A DNA stretch of 64,000 nucleotides from Rhizobium sp. RCAM05350 (lineage in GTDB: Bacteria > Pseudomonadota > Alphaproteobacteria > Rhizobiales > Rhizobiaceae): assembly GCA_024426085.1 (NCBI GenBank), contig CP087974.1, positions 2,108,001-2,172,000 of the forward strand, written 5' to 3'. Positions within the stretch are counted from its first letter, which is position 1. Each line of letters starts with the position of its first letter. This document shows, piece after piece, positions 47,736 to 58,063 of this stretch. The translations under genes and the position numbers were made by a program. Under the pieces are notes generated by a model. That model ran no database searches and was not told the DNA's origin. It was given only the letters and a program-made list of their open reading frames with translations.

Positions 47736-49218
47736 TCGTACTGTTCCCGATACTTGCGCACGATATAGAGTGCATAGATGTTGAGGCAGAGCGTGATGGC
47801 AAACAGGGTGATGCCAAGAGCGAAAGCCACCAGTGTCTGCGGCGAATTGAACTCGAGGTCGCCCGTCAGCTGATTGACGATCTTGACGGTGACCGTGGTC
47901 ATCGCCTCGAACGGGTTGAGCTGCATGCGGGCGGCAACACCGGCAGCCAGCACCACAATCATGGTTTCACCGACAGCACGCGAGGCTGTCAGCAGCAAGG
48001 CGCCGACGATGCCGGGAAGCGCTGCCGGCAGGATAACACGCTTGATGGTTTCGGAGCGTGTAGCGCCGAGGCCGAGCGAGCCATCGCAGCAGAGCGCGGC
48101 ACCTGCGTGATGATGTCATCCGATAGCGACGAGACGAACGGGATCAGCATGATGCCCATGACAAGGCCGGCGGTGAGAACGCTCTGGGCCTGGATGAAGT
48201 TGACGTAGTTTCCGGTTACGAGGCCGTTGAGTTGCGCCGACATATCCCGCAGGAAAGGCCCGACGGTGATCAGCGCGAAGAAGCCGTAGACGATGGTCGG
48301 GATGCCGGCGAGAATCTCCAGGAGCGGCTTGGCAATGCCACGCACCGCAGGCCTTGCATACTCGGCCATGTAAATGGCGGCGAACAGGCCGACCGGCACG
48401 GCAAAGAGCATGGCGACGAAAGCGATGTAGAGCGTACCGGCCAGAAGCGGCAGAAGTCCGAACTGACCTTCCGCGCCACCGCTGCCGGCCGCCGAAAAGC
48501 GCGGATCCCAGACCGTGCCGAAGAAGAACGCGCTTGGGGACACCGACTGGAAGAAGCGGATAGCCTCCGACAGCATCGAGCCAACGATACCGACCGTTGT
48601 CAGGATCGCGATGGAAGAGGCAACCAGGAGCGCGCCGAGCATGACACGTTCGACGCGGTTTCTGGCCCGGAACGGCGCGCTGATACCACGAATGGCGAAA
48701 ACGGCACCGGCAATGGCAATGATCAGCACGACGGCGCTCATCGCCCACCGGCTACCATCCTTCAGCGAATTATAGTGCTGCGCAGCTTTCGACCATATAG
48801 GGCTCGCCGGCATTTGCCATCGGCACACCCTTGGCGGCCAATGCGTCCCTGAAGGTTGCTGGAGCCGCTCGTGACTGCCGCAAGCTCGTCGGCATTCAGC
48901 AGCTTCAAACCGTTGGCGACCTGCATCACCTGACCGAGCATCAGCTCGGTGGTCGCACTGCCCTGGCTCTGCACCGATTCCGGCAAAGCTGACCGAACGG
49001 AATTTTCAACGAAGAACGGACTGGCGAGAAGCCACACGGCAAGAACGAACGCAGCCGGCAGAACCGCCCAGATGGCAACGTAGACACCGTGATATCCCGG
49101 AAGAGAATGTAGCGCGGAAAGCTTGCCTTTGGAGCTGGCCATCGCCTCACGAACGTCCGGCAAAATATGCCGCCAGGCCAACGATCAAAATGATCAAAAG
49201 AATAAGAGAAGTGCTCAT
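47732..49218 (-). CDS. pstC: Phosphate ABC transporter permease PstC, frameshifted
   Basis: About 495 residues in several frames. ATG 49218 gives a membrane segment '[17 protein letters not shown]'; changes near 49150, 48850, 48780 and 48080 join the rest. '[18 protein letters not shown]' and '[16 protein letters not shown]' are the permease motifs. It is the second Pst membrane subunit. 101 bases separate it from pstS, with a strong hairpin between. Confidence 0.88.
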
Positions 49219-49277
49219 CGATATGTCCCCCCGGCCCATCAATCGTTGAAAGCCGGCAAATCCGCATACTCAGGAGG

Positions 49278-49305
49278 TCCGGCACGGCAAAGCTGCCGTG
49301 CCGGA
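49278..49305 (-). terminator. 12-bp hairpin between pstS and pstC
   Basis: Perfect arms TCCGGCACGGCA (49278-49289) and TGCCGTGCCGGA (49294-49305) around a four-base loop, 13 bases after the pstS stop. In the direction of pst transcription no T run follows; on the opposite strand five T follow. It likely stabilises the pstS message and lowers read-through into pstCAB, giving more binding protein than permease. Confidence 0.65.
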
Positions 49306-49318
49306 TTTTTGACTTGTA

Positions 49319-50353
49319 TTAGAGCATGTTGCCTTCGGTGAAGGCCTTGCGGTCAGCTTCGCGCTCAGCATCCGGAGCCGGAACGAGACCATAGGCAGCC
49401 AGCGGGCTGTCCGGGCCGACCATCTGGTCGTCGAGGAAGAATTCAACATATTCCTTCAGGCCCGGGATAACGCCGAGATGTGCCTTCTTGACGTAGAAGA
49501 ACAGCGGGCGGGAAACCGGATATTCACCCGAAGCAATCGTCGCACCCGACGGAACGATACCGCTGACGGTCGCAACCTTCAGCTTGTCAGCGTTGTTTTC
49601 ATAGAAAGACAGACCGAAAACGCCGATGCCGTTCTTGTTGGAAGCGATACGAGCGAGGGTTTCTGTGTAGTCACCATCGATATCGATCGCCAGGCCGTCC
49701 TTACGAACGGCGATGCACTTCTTGGCAGCTTCCTTTTCGTCGGCAACGAGAGCCTTGATGGCGACGTCAGCACCAGCATCCTTACAGCCGTGGGACAGCA
49801 TCTTCTCGTCGAAAACTTCGCGCGTGCCGTGCTTTTCGCCCGGGATGTAAGCAGCGATTTCAACGTCCGGCAGGTCCTTGTTGACTTCCGACCACTTCTT
49901 GTAGGGGTTGGCAACGAGCTTGCCGTCGATGACGAGTTCAGCGGCGAGGGCCAGGTAGAGGTCCTTCGGAACCAGCTTCAGGTCGGCATTGCCGCTATCG
50001 GTTGCGAAGACGATGCCGTCATAACCGATCTTGACTTCCTGGACTTCAGTAACGCCAGCTGCCTTGCAGGTTTCCAGCTCGCTGTCCTTGATCTTGCGCG
50101 ATGCGTTGGCGATATCGATCGTGTCCGGGCCAACACCCTTGCAGAATTCCTTCAGGCCGGCACCGGTGCCGCCGGATTCAACAACCGGGGTCTTGAAGTC
50201 GGGGAAGGTTTCGCCGAACGTTTCAGCAACGATCTTTGCGTAAGGAAGAACGGTCGAGGAACCGGCAACCTGGATCTGGTCGCGAGCAATGGCAACGCCT
50301 GCAAAAGCGGCGGATGCAACCAGAGCTGCAACAGTAAGTTTCAAGGACTTCAT
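49319..50353 (-). CDS. pstS: Periplasmic phosphate-binding protein PstS
   Basis: 344 residues, intact. The start ATG 50353 gives a signal peptide 'MKSLKLTVAALVASAAFAGV' with likely cleavage after Ala. The mature protein begins 'RDQIQVAGSSTVLPYA', the phosphate-loop motif; 'ESGGTGAGLKEFCKG' and 'DIANASRKIK' complete the site. A frame extending to 50395 is not the start. It delivers phosphate to PstCAB. Confidence 0.95.
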   Translation of the reverse strand: MKSLKLTVAALVASAAFAGVAIARDQIQVAGSSTVLPYAKIVAETFGETFPDFKTPVVESGGTGAGLKEFCKGVGPDTIDIANASRKIKDSELETCKAAGVTEVQEVKIGYDGIVFATDSGNADLKLVPKDLYLALAAELVIDGKLVANPYKKWSEVNKDLPDVEIAAYIPGEKHGTREVFDEKMLSHGCKDAGADVAIKALVADEKEAAKKCIAVRKDGLAIDIDGDYTETLARIASNKNGIGVFGLSFYENNADKLKVATVSGIVPSGATIASGEYPVSRPLFFYVKKAHLGVIPGLKEYVEFFLDDQMVGPDSPLAAYGLVPAPDAEREADRKAFTEGNML

Positions 50354-50457
50354 CAGAATACTCCCATAATGGGCTTGTGTGGGTGCGCTTTTCACCAGCG
50401 CTCGCTTTCGCCGTGTCGATCGGCCGCCCTAGTTAGCGCCCGATGCCCACACCTTTT

Positions 50458-50486
50458 ATGTCAACTTGACGAAACATTTGTGACAT
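50458..50486 (-). promoter_or_regulatory. Candidate PhoB-binding region upstream of pstS
   Basis: Read on the minus strand it contains TGTCAC and CGTCAA and ends TTGACAT, which can also serve as a -35 box. PhoB boxes have TGTCA-like repeats 11 bases apart; here the spacing is 14, so the match is imperfect. Position, about 105-130 bases before the pstS start, is right for a Pho promoter. Confidence 0.3.
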
Positions 50487-50547
50487 ATCAAGCTATTGAA
50501 ATAATTCACTATTTTTGAAAAATGACTTTTCAGGCGACGGGTTTATG

Positions 50548-51800
50548 TCAAAACCTCACGGTAAAGACCGTACCCTTGCCGACTTCGGACTGAACCAGCA
50601 GTCTGGCGCGATGCCGGGTGAGGATATGCTTGACGATGGCAAGCCCCAGACCAGTGCCCTTTTTCGACCGACTGGCCTCGACGTTAACCCGATAGAATCG
50701 TTCGGTAATACGGGGAACGTGCTCCGCCGGAATGCCTGGACCGTGATCGCGCACGGAAACCTCCCGCAGGCGCATCGCCACCGCCCGACAGCGTAACCTC
50801 AACCTTTTTGCCCTCCTGACCATATTTGCAGGCATTTTCAATCAGGTTCTCGAAAACCTCCGTCAGTTCGTCACGATCACCCTGGACGATCACCGGATCA
50901 TCCGGCACGACCAGTGAAATCTCGACACCGACATCCTCGGCAAGCGGCGCCAGCGCGTCGCGAACATGACCAAGCAGCGGCGCCAGGTTGATCGCCTCAT
51001 CCGGCGCGATATGGGATTTCAATTCCAGTCGGGACAGGGACAGGAGATCATCAACGAGGCGGCTCATCCGCGTCGCCTGCTCATGCATGATACCGAGGAA
51101 GCGCTCATGCGCCTTCGGATCGTTGCGCGCCGGCCCCTGCAACGTCTCGATAAAACCGCGCAGCGAAGCCAGCGGCGTCCTGAGTTCATGGCTTGCATTA
51201 GCAACGAAATCGGACCGCATCCGGTCGATACGCCGGGCCTGTGAAATATCGTGGTAGGACAGGACATAGAGCCGCTCATCAGCCCGTTGACCGATCTCCG
51301 CCGGTGCGACCCTAACAATATAGACCGCCTCGGATGGGAAGCGCTCCGAATGCTCTATCTGGTTGACCTTGCCGGTGACGATTGTCTCGTGAACCATATC
51401 GAGTATGCCGGGCGAACGGACCCGGGCTGACAAATCTGTATTGGGTGGGATGGTGCCGAAGGCCTTTTCCGCCGCCTGGTTCTGCAAAAGCACTGTTTCA
51501 TCGGGCGCGACCACCAGAATGGGGGTGTCGAGCGCGTTAAAGACCGTCATGAGCATGTCGAGATCAGTTTCTTCCACCACAGACGGCACAACCGCCGGTA
51601 CCGGCGGCTTGGGATCGGCGGACCGATTGAACAAGACGATCATCCAGACAAGCCAGAACAGCAGCACAGCTGCCGTATGAATGCCGAAAAGAATAAGACC
51701 TCCGGCCGCGGCAACGGACAGGCCGATGACCCATATCTCCGACTTGGCTGTCTCCTTCAGGCGCTCCCAGATTTTTTTGTATCTTCCAAGATTTTCTCAC
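50548..51800 (-). CDS. phoR: Phosphate regulon sensor kinase PhoR, frameshifted
   Basis: About 417 residues. The likely start is GTG 51800. A change in a 7-base A run near 51772 restores '[20 protein letters not shown]' and a membrane segment '[14 protein letters not shown]'. A PAS domain follows ('[16 protein letters not shown]'), then the H box '[15 protein letters not shown]', N box '[10 protein letters not shown]' and, after a change near 50785, 'DHGPGIP' and '[11 protein letters not shown]'. It phosphorylates PhoB when phosphate is scarce. First gene of the group, 194 bases from pstS. Confidence 0.92.
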
Positions 51801-51937
51801 GTGCACGGTGCAATTGACCGGTGATAGCGGAGGTTCATGACATGATTTCCACGGCATGCTTGAATTCGCAATGCAATTGTGGCCTCCTCCCGTGAAATCG
51901 GCGGCCGGCCACAAAAAGCATCCAGCGAGAGAACATC

Positions 51938-52818
51938 ATGACGAATATGGAAGAGAACAAGCCGGTCGAACTGATAATCAACGGCAAGGAGCGCATTTTC
52001 GACATCGACAATCCGGACTTGCCGGGCTGGATCGACAAGCAGGCGCTGGCATCGGGCGACTATCCCTACGACAAGAAGCTCGATGGCGACACCTACGAAA
52101 AAATGCTGGAAAAGCTGCAGATCGAGCTCGTCAAGGTACAGTTCTGGCTGCAGGCGACCGGCCAGCGGGTGATGGCGATCTTCGAGGGCCGGGACGCTGC
52201 CGGCAAAGGCGGCGTGATCCATGCAACGAACTCTTACATGAACCCCCGCTCCGCCCGTGTCGTGGCGCTGACCAAGCCGACTGAAACGGAAAAGGCCAGT
52301 GGTACTACCAGCGCTATGTCACCCATTTCCCAACGGCCGGCGAGTTCGTGATGTTCGACCGCTCCTGGTACAACCGTGGTGGCGTCGAGCCGGTCATGGG
52401 CTTCTGCACGCCGGAACAGCATCAGCATTTCCTCGAGCAGACCCCGCGTTTTGAAAAGCTGATCACCGGTGACGGCATTCATTTCTTCAAGTTCTGGCTG
52501 GATATCGGCCGGGAAATGCAGTTGAAACGTTTCCATGACCGGCGCCACGATCCGTTGAAGGTCTGGAAACTGTCACCGATGGATATTGCCGCGCTTACAA
52601 AGTGGGACCTGTATACCGAGGCCCGCGACCAGATGCTCAAGGAGACCCACACGGCGCATGCGCCCTGGACGGTCGTGCGCGCCAACGACAAGCGCCGCGC
52701 CCGCCTGGACCTTGTCCGCCATATCTTGAAGACGCTCGATTACGATGGCAAGGACAAGGCGGCGCTCGGCGAGATCGACGACAAGATTGTCGGCTTCGGT
52801 CCCGGTTTCGTGAAATAA
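51938..52818 (+). CDS. ppk2: Polyphosphate kinase 2 family protein, one frameshift
   Basis: About 294 residues. Walker A '[11 protein letters not shown]' and the Walker B-like '[17 protein letters not shown]' identify PPK2, as do '[13 protein letters not shown]' and '[20 protein letters not shown]'. One change near 52300 splits it. PPK2 moves phosphate between polyphosphate and nucleoside di- or triphosphates. It diverges from phoR, and the shared upstream region suggests Pho control (inference). Confidence 0.92.
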
Positions 52819-52857
52819 CCGCCCGGCCTTCGGGCCAGGCAGCGATACTCTTCCCGC

Positions 52858-54003
52858 TTACTGACCGGGCAGGATCCGCACGGCAAAGACGCTGAGACTG
52901 TTGCCGGCCCCCGTCACGTCGCTGTTAATCAGGATCTGGCCCGGCGAACTCGGCGCAAGGCTGCGGTCGAACGTCACCTTGAACAGCATGTCGTTCTTTT
53001 CCTCGTTCACCGTGAACCGGTGACGGCCGCAATCGCCGAGCGAGGAAAAATCGCATTCGACGGAAAACTGCGTCTGCTTGCCGGTATCGGCCTGGACGCT
53101 GAGGGCCACGGTCGATGTCTTCCCAGAAATCTGCTCAAGCACCGAAGCCGGAATCTCGATCGACACGTTGCCATCAGCATCCGCCGTCGCCGATGTGATA
53201 CGAAGGCGCGGGCCGCGCTCGTCGCTGACGGGATCGGCCGCGGCGCGACTGCCCGCCTTGACATTGCTCGCGTCGGTGGGCGTGAAGACATCAACCCAAT
53301 CGCCGGAAAAACCCGATTGCGTTCCGAGCGTCTTCAAGCCCGCTTCGCCGTCGAAATCCTCCGATTGCACCGTCGATGGCGGATTGGCGACACTGGTGTC
53401 GCGCTCCGCCGCCGACTTCAAAAGCCCACTGGTTTCAACCCACCAGGCCGCCATGACAAAGGCGGCGACCAGCGTCGTCACGACCATGACAAAGGACAGA
53501 AAGCTGCCCCGCTTGCGCCGGCGCGGCTTTACCGCCGCTGCTTCGACTTTGGCAGCCTTGCCGCGCTTGCCGGCAGCCGGCTCGACGGGTGCTGCTTCGG
53601 CAACACGCGGTCCGTCGCGACGCTCCGGACGCAGGCCCGCAAACCCGCCATCGACGACAGGGCTACTGCCGATGTCGGCATTTCGTTCGGACGGCATGTG
53701 GATGTCGTGATCAAGCTCCGCCGAAGGCACCGGGTTCTCGCTGCCAACGATGTCGACCCGGACCGGCGGCGCCACGGACGCAGCGGCCTTCAGGCTGGCG
53801 CGCTCCTCCAGTTCGATGGCGTGGATAACACCTTCGAGCCGGTGGCGCTGCTGGGCGATCACGTCGGGATCATGCACGTCCTGCTTTCTGAGGCCGGCCT
53901 CAAGCGCGTTACGCGCCGATTGATAGATGCGCGCACGCTTTTCGGAACTCGCCCGCTCGGAGCGTTCCAGCGCCTGTCTTATAGCAGTTTCCAGTCCGCT
54001 CAC
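52858..54003 (-). CDS. Single-pass membrane protein of unknown function
   Basis: 381 residues, intact. The GTG at 54003 has AAGGA upstream and gives 'SGLETAIRQALERSERASSE'; the N-terminal 80 residues are helical. A proline-poor charged linker is followed by 'PRRRKRGSFLSFVMVVTTLV', which begins one membrane segment near residue 180. The C-terminal 180 residues look like a periplasmic beta domain with two Cys ('ECDFSSLGDCGRH'). Typical of a Rhizobiales-wide hypothetical family; function unknown. Convergent with ppk2. Confidence 0.7.
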   Translation of the reverse strand: MSGLETAIRQALERSERASSEKRARIYQSARNALEAGLRKQDVHDPDVIAQQRHRLEGVIHAIELEERASLKAAASVAPPVRVDIVGSENPVPSAELDHDIHMPSERNADIGSSPVVDGGFAGLRPERRDGPRVAEAAPVEPAAGKRGKAAKVEAAAVKPRRRKRGSFLSFVMVVTTLVAAFVMAAWWVETSGLLKSAAERDTSVANPPSTVQSEDFDGEAGLKTLGTQSGFSGDWVDVFTPTDASNVKAGSRAAADPVSDERGPRLRITSATADADGNVSIEIPASVLEQISGKTSTVALSVQADTGKQTQFSVECDFSSLGDCGRHRFTVNEEKNDMLFKVTFDRSLAPSSPGQILINSDVTGAGNSLSVFAVRILPGQ

Positions 54004-54342
54004 TATCCGTCCTTCTTGGTGCAGGCATTCCACAATCCTGCAAAGCATGCCGCGCTCGGCTAAAACCGCCTAGCCGGGCCTCGACGCTACAAGCAACCCG
54101 CCATTGCGGCCGAACGATCGCTTGGAGACCGGCCGCTTTTGGATGTGTTAACAATTGGGTAACGGTTGACGCTCCGATCTGCAAGCCTTGCACATCAAAC
54201 TGACCATTAGCGCCGGGGAAAACCCGGAGGATTTGGCCGAACCAAAGGCATCCACCGGTACTAAGCGGCTTTGCAAAACACAAAGCCGCTGCTACAGTTC
54301 TTACGTTTACGGAAACGTCAAAGAATAATCCGGGAGTGAATC
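54004..54342. promoter_or_regulatory. Intergenic region with hairpin and ACGTTT/AAACGT motif
   Basis: No gene seen in 339 bases. A perfect 10-bp hairpin AGCGGCTTTG/CAAAGCCGCT lies at 54264-54273 and 54281-54290. At 54301-54321 the palindromic motif ACGTTT-ACGG-AAACGT occurs 22 bases before the next start. A similar ACGTTTACG motif lies in the fadD promoter at 60787. It resembles operators of LiuR/FadR-type regulators in alphaproteobacteria; identity not proven. Confidence 0.45.
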
Positions 54343-55303
54343 TTGTCCTTGCCAGCCATTCTCAACGGCACAACGCGGCTACCCGTCCTCGCAGCGCCGC
54401 TTTTCATCATATCGCATCCGGCCCTGACGCTGGCACAGTGCAAGGCCGGCGTTGTCGGCTCGTTTCCGGCGCTCAATGCCCGGCCGGAAGCCCAGCTGGA
54501 CGAATGGCTCGCCGAGATTACCGAAGACCTCGCTGCTTACAACACCCGCAACCCCGGCAAGCCGGCTGCGCCCTTTGCGGTCAACCAGATCGTCCACAAA
54601 TCCAACAAGCGGCTCGAACACGACCTGATGCTCTGCGTCAAATACAAAGTGCCGATCGTCATCTCCTCGCTCGGTGCCGTGCCCGAGGTCAATGCGGCGA
54701 TCCACTCCTATGGAGGCATTGTGCTGCATGACGTGATCAACAACCGTCACGCCAACTCGGCCATCCGCAAGGGCGCTGACGGACTGATCGCGGTTGCGAC
54801 CGGCGCCGGCGGTCATGCGGGCACGCTCTCGCCCTTCGCACTCGTGCAGGAAATCCGCACGTGGTTTGATGGGCCACTTCTACTGTCTGGAGCCATTTCG
54901 ACCGGCGGCGCGGTACTGGCGGCACAGGCGATGGGCGCCGACATGGCCTATATCGGCTCACCCTTCATCGCCACGACGGAAGCGCGCGCCAGCGACGCCT
55001 ACAAGCAGACGATCGTCGACAGCAGCGCAAGCGACATTGTCTATTCCAACTACTTCACCGGCATTCACGGCAACTACCTCAAGCCCTCGATCGTCGCTGC
55101 CGGCATGGACCCCGATCACCTGCCGGAAGCCGACCCGTCCAAGATGGATTTCGAGACGGCGACGACGGGTGCAAAAGCCTGGAAGGACATCTGGGGCTGC
55201 GGCCAGGGCATCGGCGCCGTCACGGAAATCGCCCCTGACAGCCAACCTCGTTGACCGGCTGGCCCAAGAATATGCTGCGGCGAGACAAAGGCTGGCGCTC
55301 TAA
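54343..55303 (+). CDS. Nitronate monooxygenase (2-nitropropane dioxygenase family), one frameshift
   Basis: About 320 residues. Start TTG 54343 with GGGAG upstream gives 'SLPAILNGTTRLPVLAAPLF'. TIM-barrel FMN enzyme with 'FAVNQIVHKSNKRLEHD', 'ADGLIAVATGAGGHAGTLSP' and 'GGAVLAAQAMGADMAYIGSPF', which form the FMN and phosphate sites. A change near 55240 replaces the short tail with 'LVDRLAQEYAAARQRLAL'. Oxidises alkyl nitronates; some relatives have other substrates. Confidence 0.88.
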
Positions 55304-55426
55304 AATGCGCCATTCCGGTTGTCCGAAGCTTTTTTCCTGTTCTCAAAACTGATGGCTTGAAATCCCGTCCGTTTGCAGGTATCAGCCCCTCACACATCGT
55401 TTCGCGGCATCGTGGAACGCATGCTG

Positions 55427-55502
55427 GCCGCTTTAGCTCAGGTGGTAGAGCACATCATTCGTAATGATGGGGTCGCAGGTTCGAGTCCTGCAAGCGGCAC
55501 CA
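55427..55502 (+). tRNA. tRNA-Thr (anticodon CGT)
   Basis: Acceptor strands GCCGCTT and AAGCGGC pair fully; the D arm has AGCTCAGGTGGTAGAGC, the anticodon loop centre is CGT between ATCAT and ATGAT stems, the T arm has GGTTCGAGTCC, and the 3' CCA is encoded. 76 bases. Confidence 0.95.
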
Positions 55503-55604
55503 TTTTCTTTCATCACGCATAGTAAAAGCAGAACCGTATCAAGACTGGCTGATTGTGCATGCACACGAAATCCATCTTTTAACGCTTGATTAGCTGTATT
55601 CCAT

Positions 55605-55905
55605 TCAATCGGGCAGCCGGTAATAGGGGTCTTCCCTGTAGGTCGCACCGACGTAGCAATTTGTCCCGAAGCATCGAGGACTTCTGCGGTCTCCTGATTG
55701 AACGTAGATATATTGCGGCCTGCCCCGATAAGAGTAGCTCGGCCCTTGCCTCACGTAATAATCGCGCCGCTCTATGACCACTTGCTCGCGATAAATGATG
55801 GGCGCGCGCCTCAGAATAGCGGTACCCGCTTTCATCGACGCAACCGGACAAGGTCACGCTTGATATCCCGAGGGCGCTGAGAATCATAACTAGCTTGTGG
55901 CCCAT
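55605..55905 (-). CDS. Small outer-membrane-type lipoprotein, one frameshift
   Basis: ATG 55905 follows GGAGGAAGT and gives 'MGHKLVMILSALGISSVTLS' with a lipobox ending in Gly-Cys. After a change near 55830 the rest reads 'APIIYREQVVIERRDYYVRQ' and 'SYSYRGRPQYIYVQSGDRR', Tyr- and Arg-rich, ending 'CFGTNCYVGATYREDPYYRL'. About 100 residues. Function unknown. Confidence 0.6.
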
Positions 55906-56297
55906 ACTTCCTCCAGAATGGAGAGATGGCGTGACCTTGAAATAAGGCAAGCCCTTCTGCGCAGCTATTTTTTTCAGATTGCCGGTTTATCTGGAGATCA
56001 CATGATCGCGCACAGATGTGGCGCAAAATTCACGCAGCTGACCAGAAAACGCCGCCTTCGTTCTCCAGAAGCCGCGCGGCAACCTTCAGTGTAAAGAACT
56101 CGGGCGGTATCTATTGCACCGATCCCCTCGGCTCGCCAACCTCCCCGACCTTCTTTTCAACGGAAGGGCTGTTCAAAGCCTTAATCGAAGGTTAATGCGG
56201 GAGCTACGCCAAACCGGGCTGTTCAAGCCCTGCGCAAGCGACGCAACCTATCTTGCCCTCACCTCCGGCATGATGCCGGTCATGAGAGGACAATGAC
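55906..56297. other. 392-base stretch without a supported gene
   Basis: Short frames occur on both strands without ribosome binding sites or motifs. It contains the start region of the minus-strand lipoprotein and the leader of the small plus-strand gene at 56298. I see no repeat or RNA gene. Confidence 0.4.
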
Positions 56298-56459
56298 ATG
56301 TCGAACATCATCGAATATTCAGGCGAACCCAACGACGCAGCCATCGCTCTTTTTCTGCAGGACGAGAATGGCGACAAGCTGACCGACATTCTGGTGGACG
56401 CCCTCGACGAGGCCTTCCGGATTCTGAGCGACGAACTGGTCTCCGGGTCGCTGAACTAA
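56298..56459 (+). CDS. Small acidic conserved-type protein (53 residues)
   Basis: ATG 56298 with GAGAGGA upstream; intact. 'IIEYSGEPNDAAIALFLQDE' and 'ILVDALDEAFRILSDELV': acidic and amphipathic, no membrane segment. No family recognised; the good ribosome binding site and composition support a real gene. Confidence 0.55.
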   Translation: MSNIIEYSGEPNDAAIALFLQDENGDKLTDILVDALDEAFRILSDELVSGSLN

Positions 56460-56644
56460 GCACCCAGCCGGCTTCTCAAAAATCCTGTACGACTCACGGA
56501 TGTCTTACATCACCTTCCGGCATGCATGGCGCACGCGGCAGCATTTCCCCTGGCGAACATGGTTAATTTTTTAACTATTTTTCGGCTATCAGCGGAACGG
56601 TTCGGCGGATTGGCCGTCGATGCGAAAACCCGGGAGGACCTGCG

Positions 56645-56834
56645 ATGATCTTCAATCTTCTCAAGGCAAAGCGCGACGACGCTGAAGATACAGGCACCTA
56701 TGCCGACGGTGCATTCAGAACTGCCGGCGATCGACGTGAAGGCCACGCCGCGCCGTCTTCGTGGCCATGCCGCCCATCAGCGCGACTACGGCAGCGACCG
56801 GACGATCGAGCCGATCCCCGCCGGATTTGCCTGA
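56645..56834 (+). CDS. Small protein, one frameshift
   Basis: ATG 56645 follows GGGAGGACC. 'MIFNLLKAKRDDAEDTGTYA' then, after a change near 56718, 'IDVKATPRRLRGHAAHQRDY' and 'TIEPIPAGFA' before a TGA at 56832-56834. About 62 residues. No family recognised. Confidence 0.45.
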
Positions 56835-56872
56835 GGCTTACCCGGCAGGAGACGATTTGACTTTGAAGCCGC

Positions 56873-57701
56873 TCAGCCGCGCGGCTTCAGCTTCATGTGG
56901 CGGTTGACGTCCTTGTAGAGCAGATAGCGGAACTTTCCGGGACCGCCGGCATAGCAGGCCTGCGGGCAGAAGGCGCGCAGCCACATATAGTCGCCGGCCT
57001 CGACCTCGACCCAATCCTGATTGAGCCTGTAGACTGCCTTGCCTTCCAGAACATAGAGCCCATGCTCCATGACATGGGTTTCGGCAAACGGGATCACCGC
57101 GCCCGGTTCGAAAGTGACGATCGTCACATGCATGTCGTGACGCAGGTCGTTCGGATCGACAAAACGTGTCGTCGCCCACTTACCTTCGGTGCCTGCCATC
57201 GGCGATGGCGCAATATCGGCTTCGTTGAGGAAAAGTGGCGTCGGAACATCAAGCCCCTCGACGAATTCATAGGCCTTGCGCACCCAGTGGAACCGTACCG
57301 TCTGGCCACTTGTATTGCGCACCGACCATTTGCTTGCAGGCGGGATGAAGGCATAGCCGCCCGGGCGCATCTGATGTGCTTCGCCATCCAGCGTCACCGT
57401 CAGTTCACCTTCGACGACAAACAGCACGCCTTCGGCGCCATCATCGAGTTCCGGCCGGTCGCTGCCGCCACCCGGAGCCACTTCCATGATGTATTGCGAG
57501 AAGGTCTCGGCAAAACCGGAGAGCGGGCGCGACAGAACCCAGAGCCGGGTGTCTTCCCAGAACGGCAGGAAGCTGGTGACGATATCCATCATCACGCCCT
57601 TGGGAATGATGGCATAGGCTTCGGTGAAGACGGCGCGGTCCGTCAATAGCTGGGTTTGCGCAGGGGGCGCCGCCCTTCGGGGCGTAATAAGTGCGGTTCA
57701 T
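56873..57701 (-). CDS. allE: (S)-ureidoglycine aminohydrolase (bicupin), one frameshift
   Basis: About 276 residues. ATG 57701 gives 'MNRTYYAPKGG'; a change near 57660 leads to 'RAVFTEAYAIIPKGVMMDIV'. Two cupin domains are visible: 'GGSDRPELDDGAEGVLFVVE' and 'PGAVIPFAETHVMEHGLYVL', the second with the metal-ligand His and Glu. The ending 'GDYMWLRAFCPQACYAGGPG' matches the allantoin-pathway enzyme that releases ammonia from ureidoglycine. No other purine-degradation gene is adjacent in the window. Confidence 0.85.
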
Positions 57702-57849
57702 CTGCTTCCCTGAACTTTCGAATGGATCAGCCTTAATGGCGACGGGATGCCATCGGGCATGGAAAACCATTAGCGCAACCCGGCGCGCAGATCACGCGGC
57801 AATTCCCCCGATCTCTGGATTCAGTTTCGCGCAGAAGGAGGAAATCAAG

Positions 57850-58063
57850 GTGGCTCGGATATGGGCTGATATCTTGCCGCGCTCGTTGCGCCTTATCTTG
57901 CCAAGGACGGCGCGAAGGCCTGTTGTGTTCCGAGCACAGCGCCATCTTCGCCAAGGAGGTTCTGCATGCGATCGCCCGCCATGGCGGCGGCGGTTTCGGT
58001 GTTCTTGCAAGAGTGATCGAGGCAGCCCCGATCCGGCAAGGCGATGCGGTCAGCCTTATTTGA
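57850..58063 (+). CDS. Short protein, possible MOSC-like C-terminal fragment, frameshifted
   Basis: GTG 57850 has a strong AAGGAGG upstream. It starts 'ARIWADIL', and two later frames give 'APYLAKDGAKAC' and 'FAKEVLHAIARHGGGGFGVL', ending 'PIRQGDAVSLI' at a TGA 58061-58063. The end resembles the last strand of MOSC domains, but at about 71 residues it is much too short for one. The ribosome binding site argues for a real gene; identity open. Confidence 0.35.
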
